Positions 31,320-41,589 are shown, counted from the first letter of the stretch. The stretch: DNA of 64,000 bases from Pseudomonas putida (GCF_028682455.1 NZ_JANHLD010000001.1:372001-436000); one strand, 5' to 3'. Program-made: numbers and translations. Notes: generated by a model not told the origin, from the sequence alone.

Positions 31320-31883
31320 CTACTGCTCCATCATCTCCGGCGCAGGAGTGGGTGCACTGGCTGGCCGGTTGGCGGTGACCTTGAGCAGCAGGGCCAGGTG
31401 CCCGCCATCCAGAAAGGTCAGCTCGCCATTTTTTACGGTGCTGTTGCTCTGCTTGAGCTGTTCGCTCTGGATCACGCTGCCGTTGCTGTCGAACTGGTTG
31501 ACCCAGAAGCTGGCGTCGACCGCGATGAAGCGATCTTCCGTCACGCTCAGGTTGCCCTCGATGGGGAACTGGCCGAACTGCTCCTGGCCCTCACTGATCG
31601 CCACGGCACCGGCCTCCTGCTGCCAGGCCTTGTGAAGCAGGATGGTGTACTGGCTCGGGTCGGCGGCAAGCCTGGCGGCTTGATCGGTCATCGAGGGCTG
31701 GCGCATATCGCCCTCGGCAGGCGCCTGGGCGCCGTTGCTCCAGTCTTCAGGAGCAAACTGGCTGGTAATCGCCGGCACGGCGTTCTGCCGCACCAGAATC
31801 ATTTCGACCTGATAGGCGCCTTCAGCGAAGGCTGCCGGGGCGAACAGGGCCAGCAGCAGGGTCAGGCAGCGAATGGCACGCAT
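31320..31883 (-). CDS. csiV: CsiV family protein (peptidoglycan-binding)
   Basis: A 187-residue exported protein with signal peptide MRAIRCLTLLLALFAPAAFA. The mature N-terminus YQVEMILVRQNAVP and the C-terminal GGHLALLLKVT fit CsiV (PF10972). CsiV of other gammaproteobacteria binds peptidoglycan and activates LPS-response or LpoA-dependent synthesis. It follows mfd by 10 bp and is probably in the same transcript. Confidence 0.75.
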   Translation of the reverse strand: MRAIRCLTLLLALFAPAAFAEGAYQVEMILVRQNAVPAITSQFAPEDWSNGAQAPAEGDMRQPSMTDQAARLAADPSQYTILLHKAWQQEAGAVAISEGQEQFGQFPIEGNLSVTEDRFIAVDASFWVNQFDSNGSVIQSEQLKQSNSTVKNGELTFLDGGHLALLLKVTANRPASAPTPAPEMMEQ

Positions 31884-31893
31884 GGATCTTCCT

Positions 31894-34800
31894 TCACGCA
31901 GATTGTGGGGTCAGGCGCTCGAACAGCGCCTCGAGATTGTTGAAGCGTTCTTCCGGGCGTTCCATCGGCACCATGAACTTGAACTGGGTGGCACCCTCGA
32001 ACTTGTAGCGCTTGGGCTGGCCCTGGATCAACTTGATCAGCACCAGGGGGTCGACCGGGGTCTGGGCTTCGAATTCGATCTTGCCGCCGTTGGGTCCGGC
32101 ATCGACCTTCTTGATGCCGAGCTTTTCGGCCTGCAGCTTGAGCAGGGTGAGGCGCACCAGGTTCTTGGTCGGCTCCGGCAGCAGGCCGAAGCGGTCGATC
32201 ATTTCCACCTGCAGGTCCTTGAGGCCGTCTTCGTCCACGGCCGAGGCGATGCGCTTGTACAAGATCAGCCGCGCATGCACATCCGGCAGGTAGTCTTCGG
32301 GAATCAGCGCCGGCAGGCGCAGGTTGATTTCCGGGCCGCCGCCCAGGGGCTGGTCGAGGTTGGGCTGGGTGCCCTTGCGGATGGCCTTGACCGCGCGCTC
32401 GAGCATTTCCATGTACAAGGTGAAACCGACCGCCTGGATCTGTCCGCTCTGGCCTTCGCCCAGCAGTTCGCCGGCGCCGCGGATTTCCAGATCGTTGGTA
32501 GCCAGCACGAAACCTGCACCCAGGTCCTGGGTATTGGCGATGGCCTCCAGGCGCTTTTCGGCATCCGGGGTGATCTGCTGGCGCGGCGGGGTGAGCAGGT
32601 AGGCGTAGGCCTGGTGGTGGCTGCGGCCCACCCGGCCGCGCAATTGGTGCAGTTGGGCCAGGCCGAACTTGTCGGCCCGCTCGATAATGATGGTGTTGGC
32701 GCTGGGCACGTCGATGCCGGTCTCGATGATGGTCGAGGCGATCAGCACGTTGAAGCGCTTGTGATAGAAGTCGCTCATCACCTGTTCGAGCTCGCGTTCG
32801 CGCATCTGCCCGTGGCCGATGCCGATACGTGCCTCGGGCACCAGTTCGGCGAGGTCGGCGGCGCATTTCTCGATGCTCTTCACATCGTTGTGCAGGTAGT
32901 AGACCTGGCCGCCGCGCAGCAGCTCACGCAGCAGGGCTTCCTTGACCGTGCTCTTGTTCTGTTCCATCACGAAGGTGCGTACCGACAGGCGGCGCGCCGG
33001 TGGCGTGGCGATGATCGACAGGTCGCGCATGCCGGCCACGGCCATGTTCAGGGTGCGCGGGATCGGCGTGGCGGTGAGGGTGAGAATGTCGACCTCGCTG
33101 CGCAGGGCCTTGAGCTGTTCTTTCTGGCGCACACCGAAGCGGTGTTCCTCGTCGATGATCACCAGGCCCAGGTCTTTGATCTTGACGTCGTCCTGCAGCA
33201 GCTTGTGGGTGCCGATGACGATGTCGATCTTGCCTTCGGCAAGGTCGGCGACCGCGGCGGCGACTTCCTTGGGCGACTTGAAGCGGCTCATCACCTCGAC
33301 GGTCACCGGCCAGTCGGCGAAGCGGTCGCGAAAGCTGTTGTAGTGCTGTTGGGCGAGCAGGGTGGTGGGCACCAGGATGGCCACCTGGCGGCCGCCATGC
33401 ACGGCGATGAAGGCGGCACGCATGGCAACTTCGGTCTTGCCGAAGCCGACGTCGCCACAGACCAGCCGGTCCATGGGCTTGGCCGCCAGCATGTCTTCGC
33501 GTACCGCTTCGATGGCGCTTTGTTGGTCGGGGGTTTCTTCGAACGGGAAGCCGGCGCTGAAGGTGGCGTAGTCGGCAGACGGATCGGCGAAGGCATAGCC
33601 TTTGCGTGCCGCGCGGCGGGCATAAATGTCGAGCAGCTCGGCGGCGACGTCGCGCACCTGTTCGGCGGCCTTGCGCTTGGCTTTCTGCCAGGCCTCGGAG
33701 CCCAGGCGGTGCAGCGGTGCCAGCGCGTCGTCGCTGCCGGTGTAGCGGGCGATCAAATGCAGGTTTGCCACCGGCACGTAGAGCTTGGCGCCCTCGGCGT
33801 ATTCCAGGGTGAGGAACTCGGCAGCCTGGTTGTCGATCTCCAGGGTCGCCAGGCCCAGGTAGCGGCCAACACCGTGGTCGATATGCACCACCGGCGCACC
33901 TTCGCGCAGCTCGGTGAGGTTCTTGATCACCGCATCGTTGTTGCCGTCGCTGCGTTTTTCCCGGCGTCGGCGCTGCATCACCCGCTGGCCGAACAGCGGG
34001 CTCTCGGCGACCAGGGCAACCGCCGGGTCGTCCAGCAACAAGCCTTCGTCCAGGGGCGCGATGGTGATCGCCAGGCGCTCTTTGCCGGCAACGAAGGCGC
34101 TCCAGCTGTCGACCGTCTGAGGGCGCAGCTTCAGGCGTTCGAGCAGTTCAAGCAGCACTTCGCGACGGCCCGCCGATTCGGCGGTGAACAGCACGCGCCC
34201 CGGGAACTGGTCGAGAAAGCCCGAGAGCGCTGCCAGAGGCTGGTTGGCCTTGGCTTCAATGGCGAGGTTCGGCAAGGCCTGGGCCGGAAAGCGTTCGCGG
34301 CCCGGGCCACTGTCCAGGTCGTCCTGGCTGACCACGACGCGTGGCCAGTTCTTCAGCCGGGCGAAGCAGTCTTCCACCGGCAGGAACAGTTCGGCCGGCG
34401 GCAACAATGGTCGCGCCGGGTCGATGCGACGCTCTTCGTAGCGATTGCGCACATCGCTCCAGAAGTGCTCGGCGGCCTGTTCCACGCCCGGCAGCGAGAA
34501 CACCTGGGTGTCCTGGGGCAGGTAGTCGAACAGGGTAGACGTCTGTTCGAAGAACAACGGCAGGTAATACTCGATACCCGCCGGAGTGATGCCGCTGGAG
34601 AGGTCCTGGAAGATCGGGCTGCGGCGGAAGTCGACGTCGAAGCGCTCGCGAAAGCGCGCCTTGAACTGGGTCACGGCGTCCTTTTGCAGCGGGAACTCGC
34701 GGGCTGGCAGCAGGCGTACCGAGTCGACCTTGTCGATCGAGCGCTGGGTCTCCGGGTCGAAGGTGCGCAGGGTCTCGATCTCGTCGTCGAACAGATCGAT

Positions 34801-35343
34801 CCGGTAGGGCAGTTTGCTGCCCATCGGGAAGAGGTCGATCAGCGCGCCGCGCACGGCGAATTCGCCATGTTCGTACACAGTATCGACGCAGCGGTAGCCG
34901 CTGGCTTCCAGGCGCAGGCGCATCTGTTCGACATCGAGCTTTTGGCCGATGTCCAGCACCAGGCTGCTGCCGAGCAGGAAGCGCGTCGGCGCCAGGCGGT
35001 GCAGGGCCGTGGTGATTGGCACCACGAGAATGCCGTGGTCAAGCTCCGGCAGCCGGTACAGGCTGGAAATGCGCTGGGAGATGATGTCCTGGTGCGGCGA
35101 GAACAGGTCGTAGGGCAGGGTTTCCCAATCGGGGAAGGGCAATACCGGCAGGTCGGGCGCGAAAAAACGCAGCTCCTGCTCGAGCCGGTCAGCGCTCTGG
35201 CTGTCGGCGGTCAGTAGCAGGGTGAAGCGCTTGGCGGCGCTGGCAGCCTCGGCGATGGCAAGGCTCAGGGCGGCGCCCGGCAGGTTGCCCCAGGTTTGTT
35301 TGCCGGCGGTGGCCGGCAGGTGCGGTAGACGCAGAACAGGCAC
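31894..35343 (-). CDS. mfd: Transcription-repair coupling factor Mfd
   Basis: A 1,149-residue protein of full family length. The N-terminal UvrB-like homology region (LPVLPFPDWETLPYD) is followed by the RNA-polymerase interaction domain (VVHIDHGVGRYLGL, YVPVANLHLI) and the RecG-like translocase: Walker A GDVGFGKTEVAMRA, motif II DEEHRFGVRQ, motif III TLTATPIPRT, motif VI QLHQLRGRVGRSHHQAYA. The C-terminal TRCF domain ends near 31900. It displaces stalled RNA polymerase and recruits UvrA. It is divergent from gapB. Confidence 0.97.
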   Translation of the reverse strand: MPVLRLPHLPATAGKQTWGNLPGAALSLAIAEAASAAKRFTLLLTADSQSADRLEQELRFFAPDLPVLPFPDWETLPYDLFSPHQDIISQRISSLYRLPELDHGILVVPITTALHRLAPTRFLLGSSLVLDIGQKLDVEQMRLRLEASGYRCVDTVYEHGEFAVRGALIDLFPMGSKLPYRIDLFDDEIETLRTFDPETQRSIDKVDSVRLLPAREFPLQKDAVTQFKARFRERFDVDFRRSPIFQDLSSGITPAGIEYYLPLFFEQTSTLFDYLPQDTQVFSLPGVEQAAEHFWSDVRNRYEERRIDPARPLLPPAELFLPVEDCFARLKNWPRVVVSQDDLDSGPGRERFPAQALPNLAIEAKANQPLAALSGFLDQFPGRVLFTAESAGRREVLLELLERLKLRPQTVDSWSAFVAGKERLAITIAPLDEGLLLDDPAVALVAESPLFGQRVMQRRRREKRSDGNNDAVIKNLTELREGAPVVHIDHGVGRYLGLATLEIDNQAAEFLTLEYAEGAKLYVPVANLHLIARYTGSDDALAPLHRLGSEAWQKAKRKAAEQVRDVAAELLDIYARRAARKGYAFADPSADYATFSAGFPFEETPDQQSAIEAVREDMLAAKPMDRLVCGDVGFGKTEVAMRAAFIAVHGGRQVAILVPTTLLAQQHYNSFRDRFADWPVTVEVMSRFKSPKEVAAAVADLAEGKIDIVIGTHKLLQDDVKIKDLGLVIIDEEHRFGVRQKEQLKALRSEVDILTLTATPIPRTLNMAVAGMRDLSIIATPPARRLSVRTFVMEQNKSTVKEALLRELLRGGQVYYLHNDVKSIEKCAADLAELVPEARIGIGHGQMRERELEQVMSDFYHKRFNVLIASTIIETGIDVPSANTIIIERADKFGLAQLHQLRGRVGRSHHQAYAYLLTPPRQQITPDAEKRLEAIANTQDLGAGFVLATNDLEIRGAGELLGEGQSGQIQAVGFTLYMEMLERAVKAIRKGTQPNLDQPLGGGPEINLRLPALIPEDYLPDVHARLILYKRIASAVDEDGLKDLQVEMIDRFGLLPEPTKNLVRLTLLKLQAEKLGIKKVDAGPNGGKIEFEAQTPVDPLVLIKLIQGQPKRYKFEGATQFKFMVPMERPEERFNNLEALFERLTPQSA

Positions 35344-35527
35344 GGGAGGTCGAGCTCCAAGCGTTGCGACAAAGACGCCAATTGTACCGGGCGCAGGCCC
35401 GTGCTGTCAGGTTCGAGCAGGCTAAATCCATGTAGTGAAGCATCAGCGACAGGCGCTCATTGCTCGATGGGCTGCGGGGCGTCATAATGTAGCCCCTTTT
35501 TTCTGTCCCTACATGTGGAAGGTTCCC

Positions 35528-36976
35528 GTGACTCAGAAGCCCGACCAGTGTCTTGGTGAGTGGATTGATCGTGAAGCACTTGCAGAAGCGATGATCCCGC
35601 TTATCGGTCAGCTCTACCGCAATAACAATGTGGTGAGCTCGATCTATGGCCGCAGCCTGATCAACCGTTCGGTGATCTCGATCCTCAAAGCGCACCGCTT
35701 TGCCCGTCATCGCCAAACCGACGAAACCGAACTCTCTGTCCACGAGACATTCCCGCTGCTCAAGGCCATGAGCGAGCTGAAACTGGGCGCCGCTTCGGTC
35801 GACCTGGGCAAGCTGGCCAACAAATTCAAGCTTGAAGGCAACGGTCGCAGCGCCGAGCAGTTCGTGCGTGAAGAAATGGCCGACGTGGTCGGTCAGCAGA
35901 ACGCTTCGGCCCGCAAGGGCACCGACGTCGTGCTGTACGGTTTCGGTCGTATCGGCCGCCTGCTGGCGCGCATCCTGATCGAAAAAACCGGTGGCGGCGA
36001 CGGCCTGCGCCTGCGTGCCATCGTCGTGCGCAAAGGCGCCGAGAACGATCTGGTCAAGCGTGCAAGCCTGCTGCGTCGTGACTCGGTTCACGGCCCGTTC
36101 GATGGCACCATTACCATCGACGAAGAAAACAACACCATCACCGCCAACGGCAACCTGATCCAGGTTATCTACGCCAAGAACCCGTCCGAAGTCGACTACA
36201 CCCAGTACGGCATCGAGAACGCGCTGATCGTCGACAACACCGGTGTATGGCGTGACGCCGACGGCCTGGGCCAGCACCTGGCCTGCCCGGGCGCTGCCCG
36301 CGTGATCCTCACCGCACCTGGCAAGGGCGCGCTGAAGAACATCGTGCATGGCATCAACCATGCCGACATCACCGCTGACGACAAGATCATCTCGGCGGCA
36401 TCCTGCACCACCAACGCCATCGTGCCGGTGCTCAAGGCTGTCAACGACAAGTTCGGCATCGTCAATGGCCACGTCGAAACCGTTCACTCGTTCACCAACG
36501 ACCAGAACCTGATCGACAACTTCCACAAGGGCAGCCGTCGTGGCCGCGCCGCGCCGCTGAACATGGTTATCACCGAGACCGGTGCCGCCACTGCAGCCGC
36601 CAAGGCACTGCCGGTGCTCAAAGGCAAGCTGACCGGTAACGCGATCCGCGTTCCAACGCCGAACGTGTCGATGGCCATCCTGAACCTGAACCTGGAAAAG
36701 GCCACCAACCGCGAAGAAATCAACGAGTACTTGCGCCAGATGGCCATGCACTCGGACCTGCACAAGCAGATCGACTACGTCAGCTCGCAGGAAGTGGTTT
36801 CCACCGACTTCGTTGGTTCGCGCCACGCCGGTGTGGTCGATGCCGAAGCCACCATCTGCAACGATAACCGCGTTGTCCTGTACGTCTGGTACGACAACGA
36901 GTTCGGTTACAGCTGCCAGGTTGTGCGCGTGATGGAAGACATGGCCGGTGTAAACCCGCCAGCCTTCCCACGCTAA
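35528..36976 (+). CDS. gapB: Glyceraldehyde-3-phosphate dehydrogenase (long GapB type)
   Basis: A 482-residue enzyme with an extra 125-residue helical N-terminal extension (LGEWIDREALAEAMIPLIGQ) not found in classical GapA. The catalytic domain has VVLYGFGRIGRLLARILIEK for NAD(P), the active Cys in ISAASCTTNAIVPVL, and WYDNEFGYSCQVVRVM at the C-terminus. This type functions mainly in gluconeogenesis in pseudomonads. GTG 35528 is chosen because GGAAGG lies 5 bases upstream. It is followed by a strong terminator and then the first group II intron. Confidence 0.92.
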   Translation: MTQKPDQCLGEWIDREALAEAMIPLIGQLYRNNNVVSSIYGRSLINRSVISILKAHRFARHRQTDETELSVHETFPLLKAMSELKLGAASVDLGKLANKFKLEGNGRSAEQFVREEMADVVGQQNASARKGTDVVLYGFGRIGRLLARILIEKTGGGDGLRLRAIVVRKGAENDLVKRASLLRRDSVHGPFDGTITIDEENNTITANGNLIQVIYAKNPSEVDYTQYGIENALIVDNTGVWRDADGLGQHLACPGAARVILTAPGKGALKNIVHGINHADITADDKIISAASCTTNAIVPVLKAVNDKFGIVNGHVETVHSFTNDQNLIDNFHKGSRRGRAAPLNMVITETGAATAAAKALPVLKGKLTGNAIRVPTPNVSMAILNLNLEKATNREEINEYLRQMAMHSDLHKQIDYVSSQEVVSTDFVGSRHAGVVDAEATICNDNRVVLYVWYDNEFGYSCQVVRVMEDMAGVNPPAFPR

Positions 36977-36996
36977 GCTTCACAGCGTGATCAAGA

Positions 36997-37026
36997 AACG
37001 GGAACCTCAGGGTTCCCGTTTTTTTT
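36997..37026 (+). terminator. Intrinsic terminator of gapB (intron target)
   Basis: ACGGGAAC, loop CTCA, GTTCCCGT then eight T. The intron begins at the next base, so the terminator is the 5' exon recognised by the element. Confidence 0.93.
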
Positions 37027-38948
37027 GTGTGCGCCAGGCATGGCGCGTTGCGCGTAAGCGCAACCCGCTTGGCTGTGGTGGCCAAGCGGGTGACTTGGAG
37101 GTGAAAGTCCTCTACACACCCGGCAAGGGGAAGTGTTAGCCGGAGGCAAGGGTGTCGCGGGTGACCGCGAATCTGAAGGAAGCCCGAGGCAAAATGCTGG
37201 CCTGACGAACAGGAAGCGGATAGAGGCGGCACAGCGGGGTGAGGTGGCACAAATCGCCAAAGCCCAATACTTGCACGGAACGCTGTGACGTAGATCCGAC
37301 AGGCATAAGCAGGAAGGTCGCGCGAATTACCCTGGGAGATCTGTACGTTTGCCATTGTGCTACCGCGCGTCGAAAGGCGACGGGATGAGCGTGCAGAAGT
37401 CAGCCGAAGCCGTAGTAAGTGGCGGTTAACCGCGCCACCAAGGGCCGAACAGGTTATGCCGCCAGTAGGCGTCGCCGTCTCGTTGGTAACCGTAATGCAG
37501 AAATTTCCCACAGCGGAAACTGTCATCCCGAGCTCCGGCCAGAAGCCGAGGGTGACGCCTGACAGTGCAAAGGTATCGACGGCGTCCGTGACGTGGACGA
37601 ACGCGGAGCCGGACACGCTGATGGAGCGGGTGCTTGCACCGGCCAACCTCAGACGTGCGTATCAACGCGTGGTCAGCAACAAGGGAGCACCGGGTGCCGA
37701 TGGCATGACGGTTGCTGACTTGGCGGGCTACGTGAGACAGTATTGGCCAACCCTCAAGGCCAGGTTACTGGCCGGTGAATACCAGCCCCAAGCAGTGCGA
37801 GCGGTTGAAATTCCCAAGCCGCAGGGCGGCACACGGCAACTGGGAATCCCCAGCGTCGTGGATCGCCTGATCCAGCAAGCACTGCAGCAGCAGCTCACAC
37901 CTATCTTCGACCCACTGTTCTCGGACTACAGCTATGGTTTTCGTCCGGGCAGAAGTACGCATCAAGCCATCGAGATGGCTCGTGCTCATGTGACAGCGGG
38001 ACACCGCTGGTGCGTGGAACTCGATCTGGAGAAGTTTTTCGATCGGGTCAATCACGACATCCTCATGGCCTGCATCGAACGTCGGATCAAAGACAAGTGC
38101 GTACTCAGGCTTATCCGCCGCTACCTTGAAGCCGGGATCATGTCGGGCGGTGTCGTCAGCCCACGGCAGGAGGGGACGCCGCAAGGCGGCCCGCTTTCGC
38201 CGTTGCTGTCGAACATCCTGCTCGACGAACTCGACCGCGAGCTGGAGCGACGGGGCCATCGCTTCGTACGTTATGCCGATGATGCGAACATCTATGTACG
38301 CAGTCCCCGGGCCGGCGAACGGGTGTTGGTCAGCGTCGAGCGCTTCCTGAGAGAACGTCTGAAGCTGACGGTGAACAGGAAGAAAAGCCAAGTGGCAAGG
38401 GCGTGGAAGTGCGACTACCTAGGCTATGGGATAAGCTGGCACCAGCAGCCAAGGCTGCGCGTGGCAAGGATGAGCCTAGACCGCTTACGCGACCGGCTCA
38501 GAATGCTGCTGCGCAGCGTACGGGCTCGCAAAATGGCGACTGTCATCGAGCGGATCAACCCCGTCCTGAGAGGCTGGGCTAGCTACTTCAAGCTCAGCCA
38601 GAGCAAGCGGCCGCTTGAGGAACTGGATGGTTGGGTCAGGCACAAACTCCGCTGCGTCATCTGGCGTCAATGGAAGCAGCCTCCCACGAGGCTGAGAAAC
38701 TTGATGCGCCTGGGGTTGAGCGAGGAGCGTGCCAACAAGTCAGCCTTCAATGGCCGAGGTCCATGGTGGAATTCGGGAGCGCAACATATGAACTACGCGC
38801 TGCCAAAGAAACTGTGGGACCGGCTCGGGCTGGTCTCGATACTGGATACGATTAACCGGCTTAGCCGCGTAACCTGAACCGCCGTGTACGGAACCGTACG
38901 CACGGTGGTGTGAGAGGACGGCGGGTGTGAATCCGCCTCCTACTCGAT
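37027..38948 (+). mobile_element. Group IIC intron, copy 1
   Basis: The 1,922-nt intron begins GTGTGCGCCAGGCATGGCGC, which parallels the class C start GTGTGCCCGGCATGGGTGC. Domain V is at 38878-38917 (GAACCGCCGTGTACGG and its partner CGTACGCACGGTGGTGTG, with a catalytic CGC), followed by a domain VI hairpin and the end CCTACTCGAT. AAAA at 37191-37194 is in the expected EBS1 loop and would pair with the T-tract. The ORF lies in domain IV. No endonuclease domain is present, as usual for class C, which target terminator hairpins. Boundaries are inferred by comparison with copy 2. Confidence 0.93.
37456..38877 (+). CDS. Group II intron reverse transcriptase/maturase, copy 1
   Basis: From ATG 37456 the protein has 473 residues. 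RT motifs are visible in order: GAPGADGMTV (RT0/1), VEIPKPQGGTRQLGIPSVVDR (RT2), YGFRPGRSTHQAI (RT3), WCVELDLEKFFDRVNHD (RT4), EGTPQGGPLSPLLSNILLDE, and the catalytic RYADDANIYV (RT5, YADD). The maturase X domain has INPVLRGWASYFKLSQSKR. No En domain follows. ATG 37495 (MQKFPTAETV) is an alternative start; the frame is open further upstream to GTG 37357. Confidence 0.95.
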   Translation: MPPVGVAVSLVTVMQKFPTAETVIPSSGQKPRVTPDSAKVSTASVTWTNAEPDTLMERVLAPANLRRAYQRVVSNKGAPGADGMTVADLAGYVRQYWPTLKARLLAGEYQPQAVRAVEIPKPQGGTRQLGIPSVVDRLIQQALQQQLTPIFDPLFSDYSYGFRPGRSTHQAIEMARAHVTAGHRWCVELDLEKFFDRVNHDILMACIERRIKDKCVLRLIRRYLEAGIMSGGVVSPRQEGTPQGGPLSPLLSNILLDELDRELERRGHRFVRYADDANIYVRSPRAGERVLVSVERFLRERLKLTVNRKKSQVARAWKCDYLGYGISWHQQPRLRVARMSLDRLRDRLRMLLRSVRARKMATVIERINPVLRGWASYFKLSQSKRPLEELDGWVRHKLRCVIWRQWKQPPTRLRNLMRLGLSEERANKSAFNGRGPWWNSGAQHMNYALPKKLWDRLGLVSILDTINRLSRVT

Positions 38949-38968
38949 CCATGATTCCAGGAGGACTG

Positions 38969-39970
38969 ATGCGCAGAGGGTTGTTGATCGGTTCGTTGCT
39001 TATCCTTGCCGCTTGCTCGCCGGGCGAGTCGCTGGAGCACATCAGCGGGCCGACCATGGGCAGCAGCTACACCGTGCAATACGTGCGTACGGCGGATGGG
39101 CCTGCACCGCAGCGGGTCCAGCGGGAAGTGGAGCAGGTGCTCGAGGGGATCGACCTGCGGTTTTCCACCTACCGTAGCGATTCGATGATCGAGGCGTTCA
39201 ACCGCCTGCCTGCCAATAGCTGCCAGTGGATGCCTGCCGATGTGCTGGAACTGGTTGCGGTCGGCGAGCAGTTGTCGCAGCAAGGCGATGGTGCGTTCGA
39301 TCTGACCGTGGAGCCGTTGCTCGACCTGTGGGGGTTCGGGCCGCAATCGAGATTGGAAAAAGTCCCCACCGCCCAGGCGCTGAGCGAGGTTCGCCGACGC
39401 GTCGGGCATGGGCATTTGCGCATAGTGGGCGAGCAGCTGTGCAAGGATGAAGCGGTGGAGGTGGATTTCAACAGCATTGCCGCCGGGCATGCCGTCGACC
39501 TGGTGGTGGCTCGCCTCAACACGCTGGGGGTCGCGAATCTACTGGTCGAAGTCACTGGTGAGCTCAAGGCGTTGGGACGAAAGCCCGATGGCAGTCGCTG
39601 GAAAATTGCCCTGGAGTTGCCGCGCGACGATCGCCAGATTGCCCGCCAGGTGGTGCCGGTGGACGGTCTGGGCGTGTCTACCTCCGGTGACTATCGCAAC
39701 TATTTCGAGGAGAATGGCCAGCGCTATTCACATACCTTCGATGCGCGGCTGGGCAAGCCGGTCAGGCACGACCTGGCGGCGGTGACGGTATTCGACCGCT
39801 CGACACTGATGGCCGACGGGTATTCGACACTGTTGTTGATCCTGGGGCCGGAGCAGGGGTGGGATTTTGCCCTCGAGCACCAGCTTGCTGCGGTGTTCGT
39901 CACACGGGTTGCCGATGGCTTTGTATCCCGAGCGACCCCGGTGTTCGAGCAGGTGCTGGGGATAGATTGA
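38969..39970 (+). CDS. apbE: FAD:protein FMN transferase ApbE
   Basis: A 333-residue lipoprotein with signal MRRGLLIGSLLILAA and lipobox LAAC. The ApbE core shows GPTMGSSYTVQYV, DLTVEPLLDLWGFG, VDFNSIAAGHAVDLV, and the metal-site region DGLGVSTSGDYRNYF, followed by YSHTFDARLGKPV. It attaches FMN to Thr of NqrB/NqrC-type proteins on the outer face of the inner membrane. No nqr genes are near; in P. aeruginosa apbE sits beside nqr and sth. AGGAGG precedes ATG 38969, only 20 bp after the intron. Confidence 0.93.
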   Translation: MRRGLLIGSLLILAACSPGESLEHISGPTMGSSYTVQYVRTADGPAPQRVQREVEQVLEGIDLRFSTYRSDSMIEAFNRLPANSCQWMPADVLELVAVGEQLSQQGDGAFDLTVEPLLDLWGFGPQSRLEKVPTAQALSEVRRRVGHGHLRIVGEQLCKDEAVEVDFNSIAAGHAVDLVVARLNTLGVANLLVEVTGELKALGRKPDGSRWKIALELPRDDRQIARQVVPVDGLGVSTSGDYRNYFEENGQRYSHTFDARLGKPVRHDLAAVTVFDRSTLMADGYSTLLLILGPEQGWDFALEHQLAAVFVTRVADGFVSRATPVFEQVLGID

Positions 39971-39977
39971 AAAACCT

Positions 39978-40025
39978 CGCGGGGCACACCCGCTCCCACA
40001 TGGGTAGGAGCGGGTTGGCCCCGCG
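39978..40025. repeat. REP palindrome
   Basis: CGCGGGGCACACCCGCTCCC and TAGGAGCGGGTTGGCCCCGCG face each other around CACATGGG-like loop bases, with two mismatches from the core (ACACCCG, TTGGCC). It lies between apbE and sthA. Confidence 0.8.
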
Positions 40026-40194
40026 ATGAAATACATGTAGTGCAGAGAAAATTAGCCTACGACGCGACCAAGGGTTAATGTGCGCGGCGCTCAAGCTTGA
40101 TTAGACTGCACCCGAATTTTTCATGGCGCCGCTGGCGACATGATCTAGCCCCGCTCGCCAATGTGGCGACCGGGCCTGTTCTGAAGGAGTACGC

Positions 40195-41589
40195 ATGGCT
40201 GTCTACAACTACGACGTAGTGGTGCTGGGTTCCGGCCCAGCAGGAGAAGGGGCGGCAATGAATGCTGCCAAAGCAGGACGCAAGGTGGCGATGGTCGATA
40301 GCCGTCGCCAGGTCGGCGGTAACTGCACCCACCTGGGCACCATCCCGTCCAAGGCCCTGCGTCACTCGGTCCGCCAGATCATGCAGTTCAATACCAACCC
40401 GGTGTTCCGGGCCATTGGTGAACCGCGCTGGTTCTCGTTCCCCGACGTGCTCAAGAGCGCCGAGAAAGTCATCTCCAAGCAGGTTGCCTCGCGCACCGGC
40501 TACTACGCCCGCAACCGTGTCGATGTGTTCTTCGGTACCGGCAGCTTCGCCGACGAGCAGACCATCGAAGTGGTCTGCGCCAATGGCGTGGTGGAAAAGC
40601 TGGTGGCCAAGCACATCATCATCGCCACCGGGTCGCGCCCGTATCGCCCGGCCGACATCGATTTCCACCACCCGCGGATCTACGATAGCGACACCATCCT
40701 CAGCCTCGGCCACACCCCGCGCAAACTGATTGTCTACGGCGCCGGTGTCATCGGCTGTGAATACGCCTCGATCTTCAGTGGCCTGGGCGTGCTGGTGGAG
40801 CTGGTCGACAACCGCAGCCAGTTGCTGAGCTTCCTCGACTCGGAAATCTCCCAGGCGTTGAGCTACCACTTCAGCAACAACAACATCACGGTTCGCCACA
40901 ACGAAGAGTACGAGCGGGTCGAAGGCCTGGACAACGGTGTGATCCTGCACCTGAAATCCGGCAAGAAGATCAAGGCCGACGCCTTGCTGTGGTGCAACGG
41001 CCGTACCGGCAACACCGACAGGTTGGGCCTGGAAAACATCGGCATCAAGGTCAACAGCCGTGGCCAGATCGAAGTCGACGAGAACTATCGTACCCACGTG
41101 CCGAACATCTACGGTGCCGGCGACGTGATCGGCTGGCCGAGCCTGGCCAGTGCCGCCCACGACCAGGGTCGTTCGGCCGCTGGCAGCATCGTCGACAACG
41201 GTAGCTGGCGCTTCGTCAATGATGTGCCGACCGGCATCTACACCATTCCGGAGATCAGCTCGATCGGCAAGAACGAGCAGGAGCTGACCCAGGCCAAGGT
41301 GCCATACGAAGTGGGCAAGGCCTTCTTCAAGGGCATGGCGCGGGCGCAGATCGCCGGCGAGCCGCAAGGCATGCTGAAGATCCTGTTCCACCGCGAAACC
41401 CTGGAAATCCTCGGCGTGCATTGCTTTGGCTATCAGGCGTCGGAGATTGTCCACATCGGGCAGGCGATCATGGATCAGCCGGGTGAGCGCAATACCCTGA
41501 AGTATTTCGTCAACACCACCTTCAACTACCCGACCATGGCCGAAGCCTATCGGGTAGCCGCCTACGACGGCCTCAACCGGCTTTTTTGA
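40195..41589 (+). CDS. sthA: Soluble pyridine nucleotide transhydrogenase SthA
   Basis: The 464-residue flavoprotein belongs to the disulfide oxidoreductase fold but lacks the redox disulfide: the motif reads [17 protein letters not shown], with only one Cys. The FAD motif is [20 protein letters not shown], the NAD(P) motif is [20 protein letters not shown], and [18 protein letters not shown] binds FAD. It converts NADPH to NADH and balances redox pools. GAAGGAG lies upstream of ATG 40195. Confidence 0.97.
   Translation: MAVYNYDVVVLGSGPAGEGAAMNAAKAGRKVAMVDSRRQVGGNCTHLGTIPSKALRHSVRQIMQFNTNPVFRAIGEPRWFSFPDVLKSAEKVISKQVASRTGYYARNRVDVFFGTGSFADEQTIEVVCANGVVEKLVAKHIIIATGSRPYRPADIDFHHPRIYDSDTILSLGHTPRKLIVYGAGVIGCEYASIFSGLGVLVELVDNRSQLLSFLDSEISQALSYHFSNNNITVRHNEEYERVEGLDNGVILHLKSGKKIKADALLWCNGRTGNTDRLGLENIGIKVNSRGQIEVDENYRTHVPNIYGAGDVIGWPSLASAAHDQGRSAAGSIVDNGSWRFVNDVPTGIYTIPEISSIGKNEQELTQAKVPYEVGKAFFKGMARAQIAGEPQGMLKILFHRETLEILGVHCFGYQASEIVHIGQAIMDQPGERNTLKYFVNTTFNYPTMAEAYRVAAYDGLNRLF

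Noticed and set aside
31873..35217. Very long plus-strand frame opposite mfd
   Set aside because: It lies antisense to a full-length Mfd with all motifs; such long antisense frames are common in GC-rich codon-biased genes.
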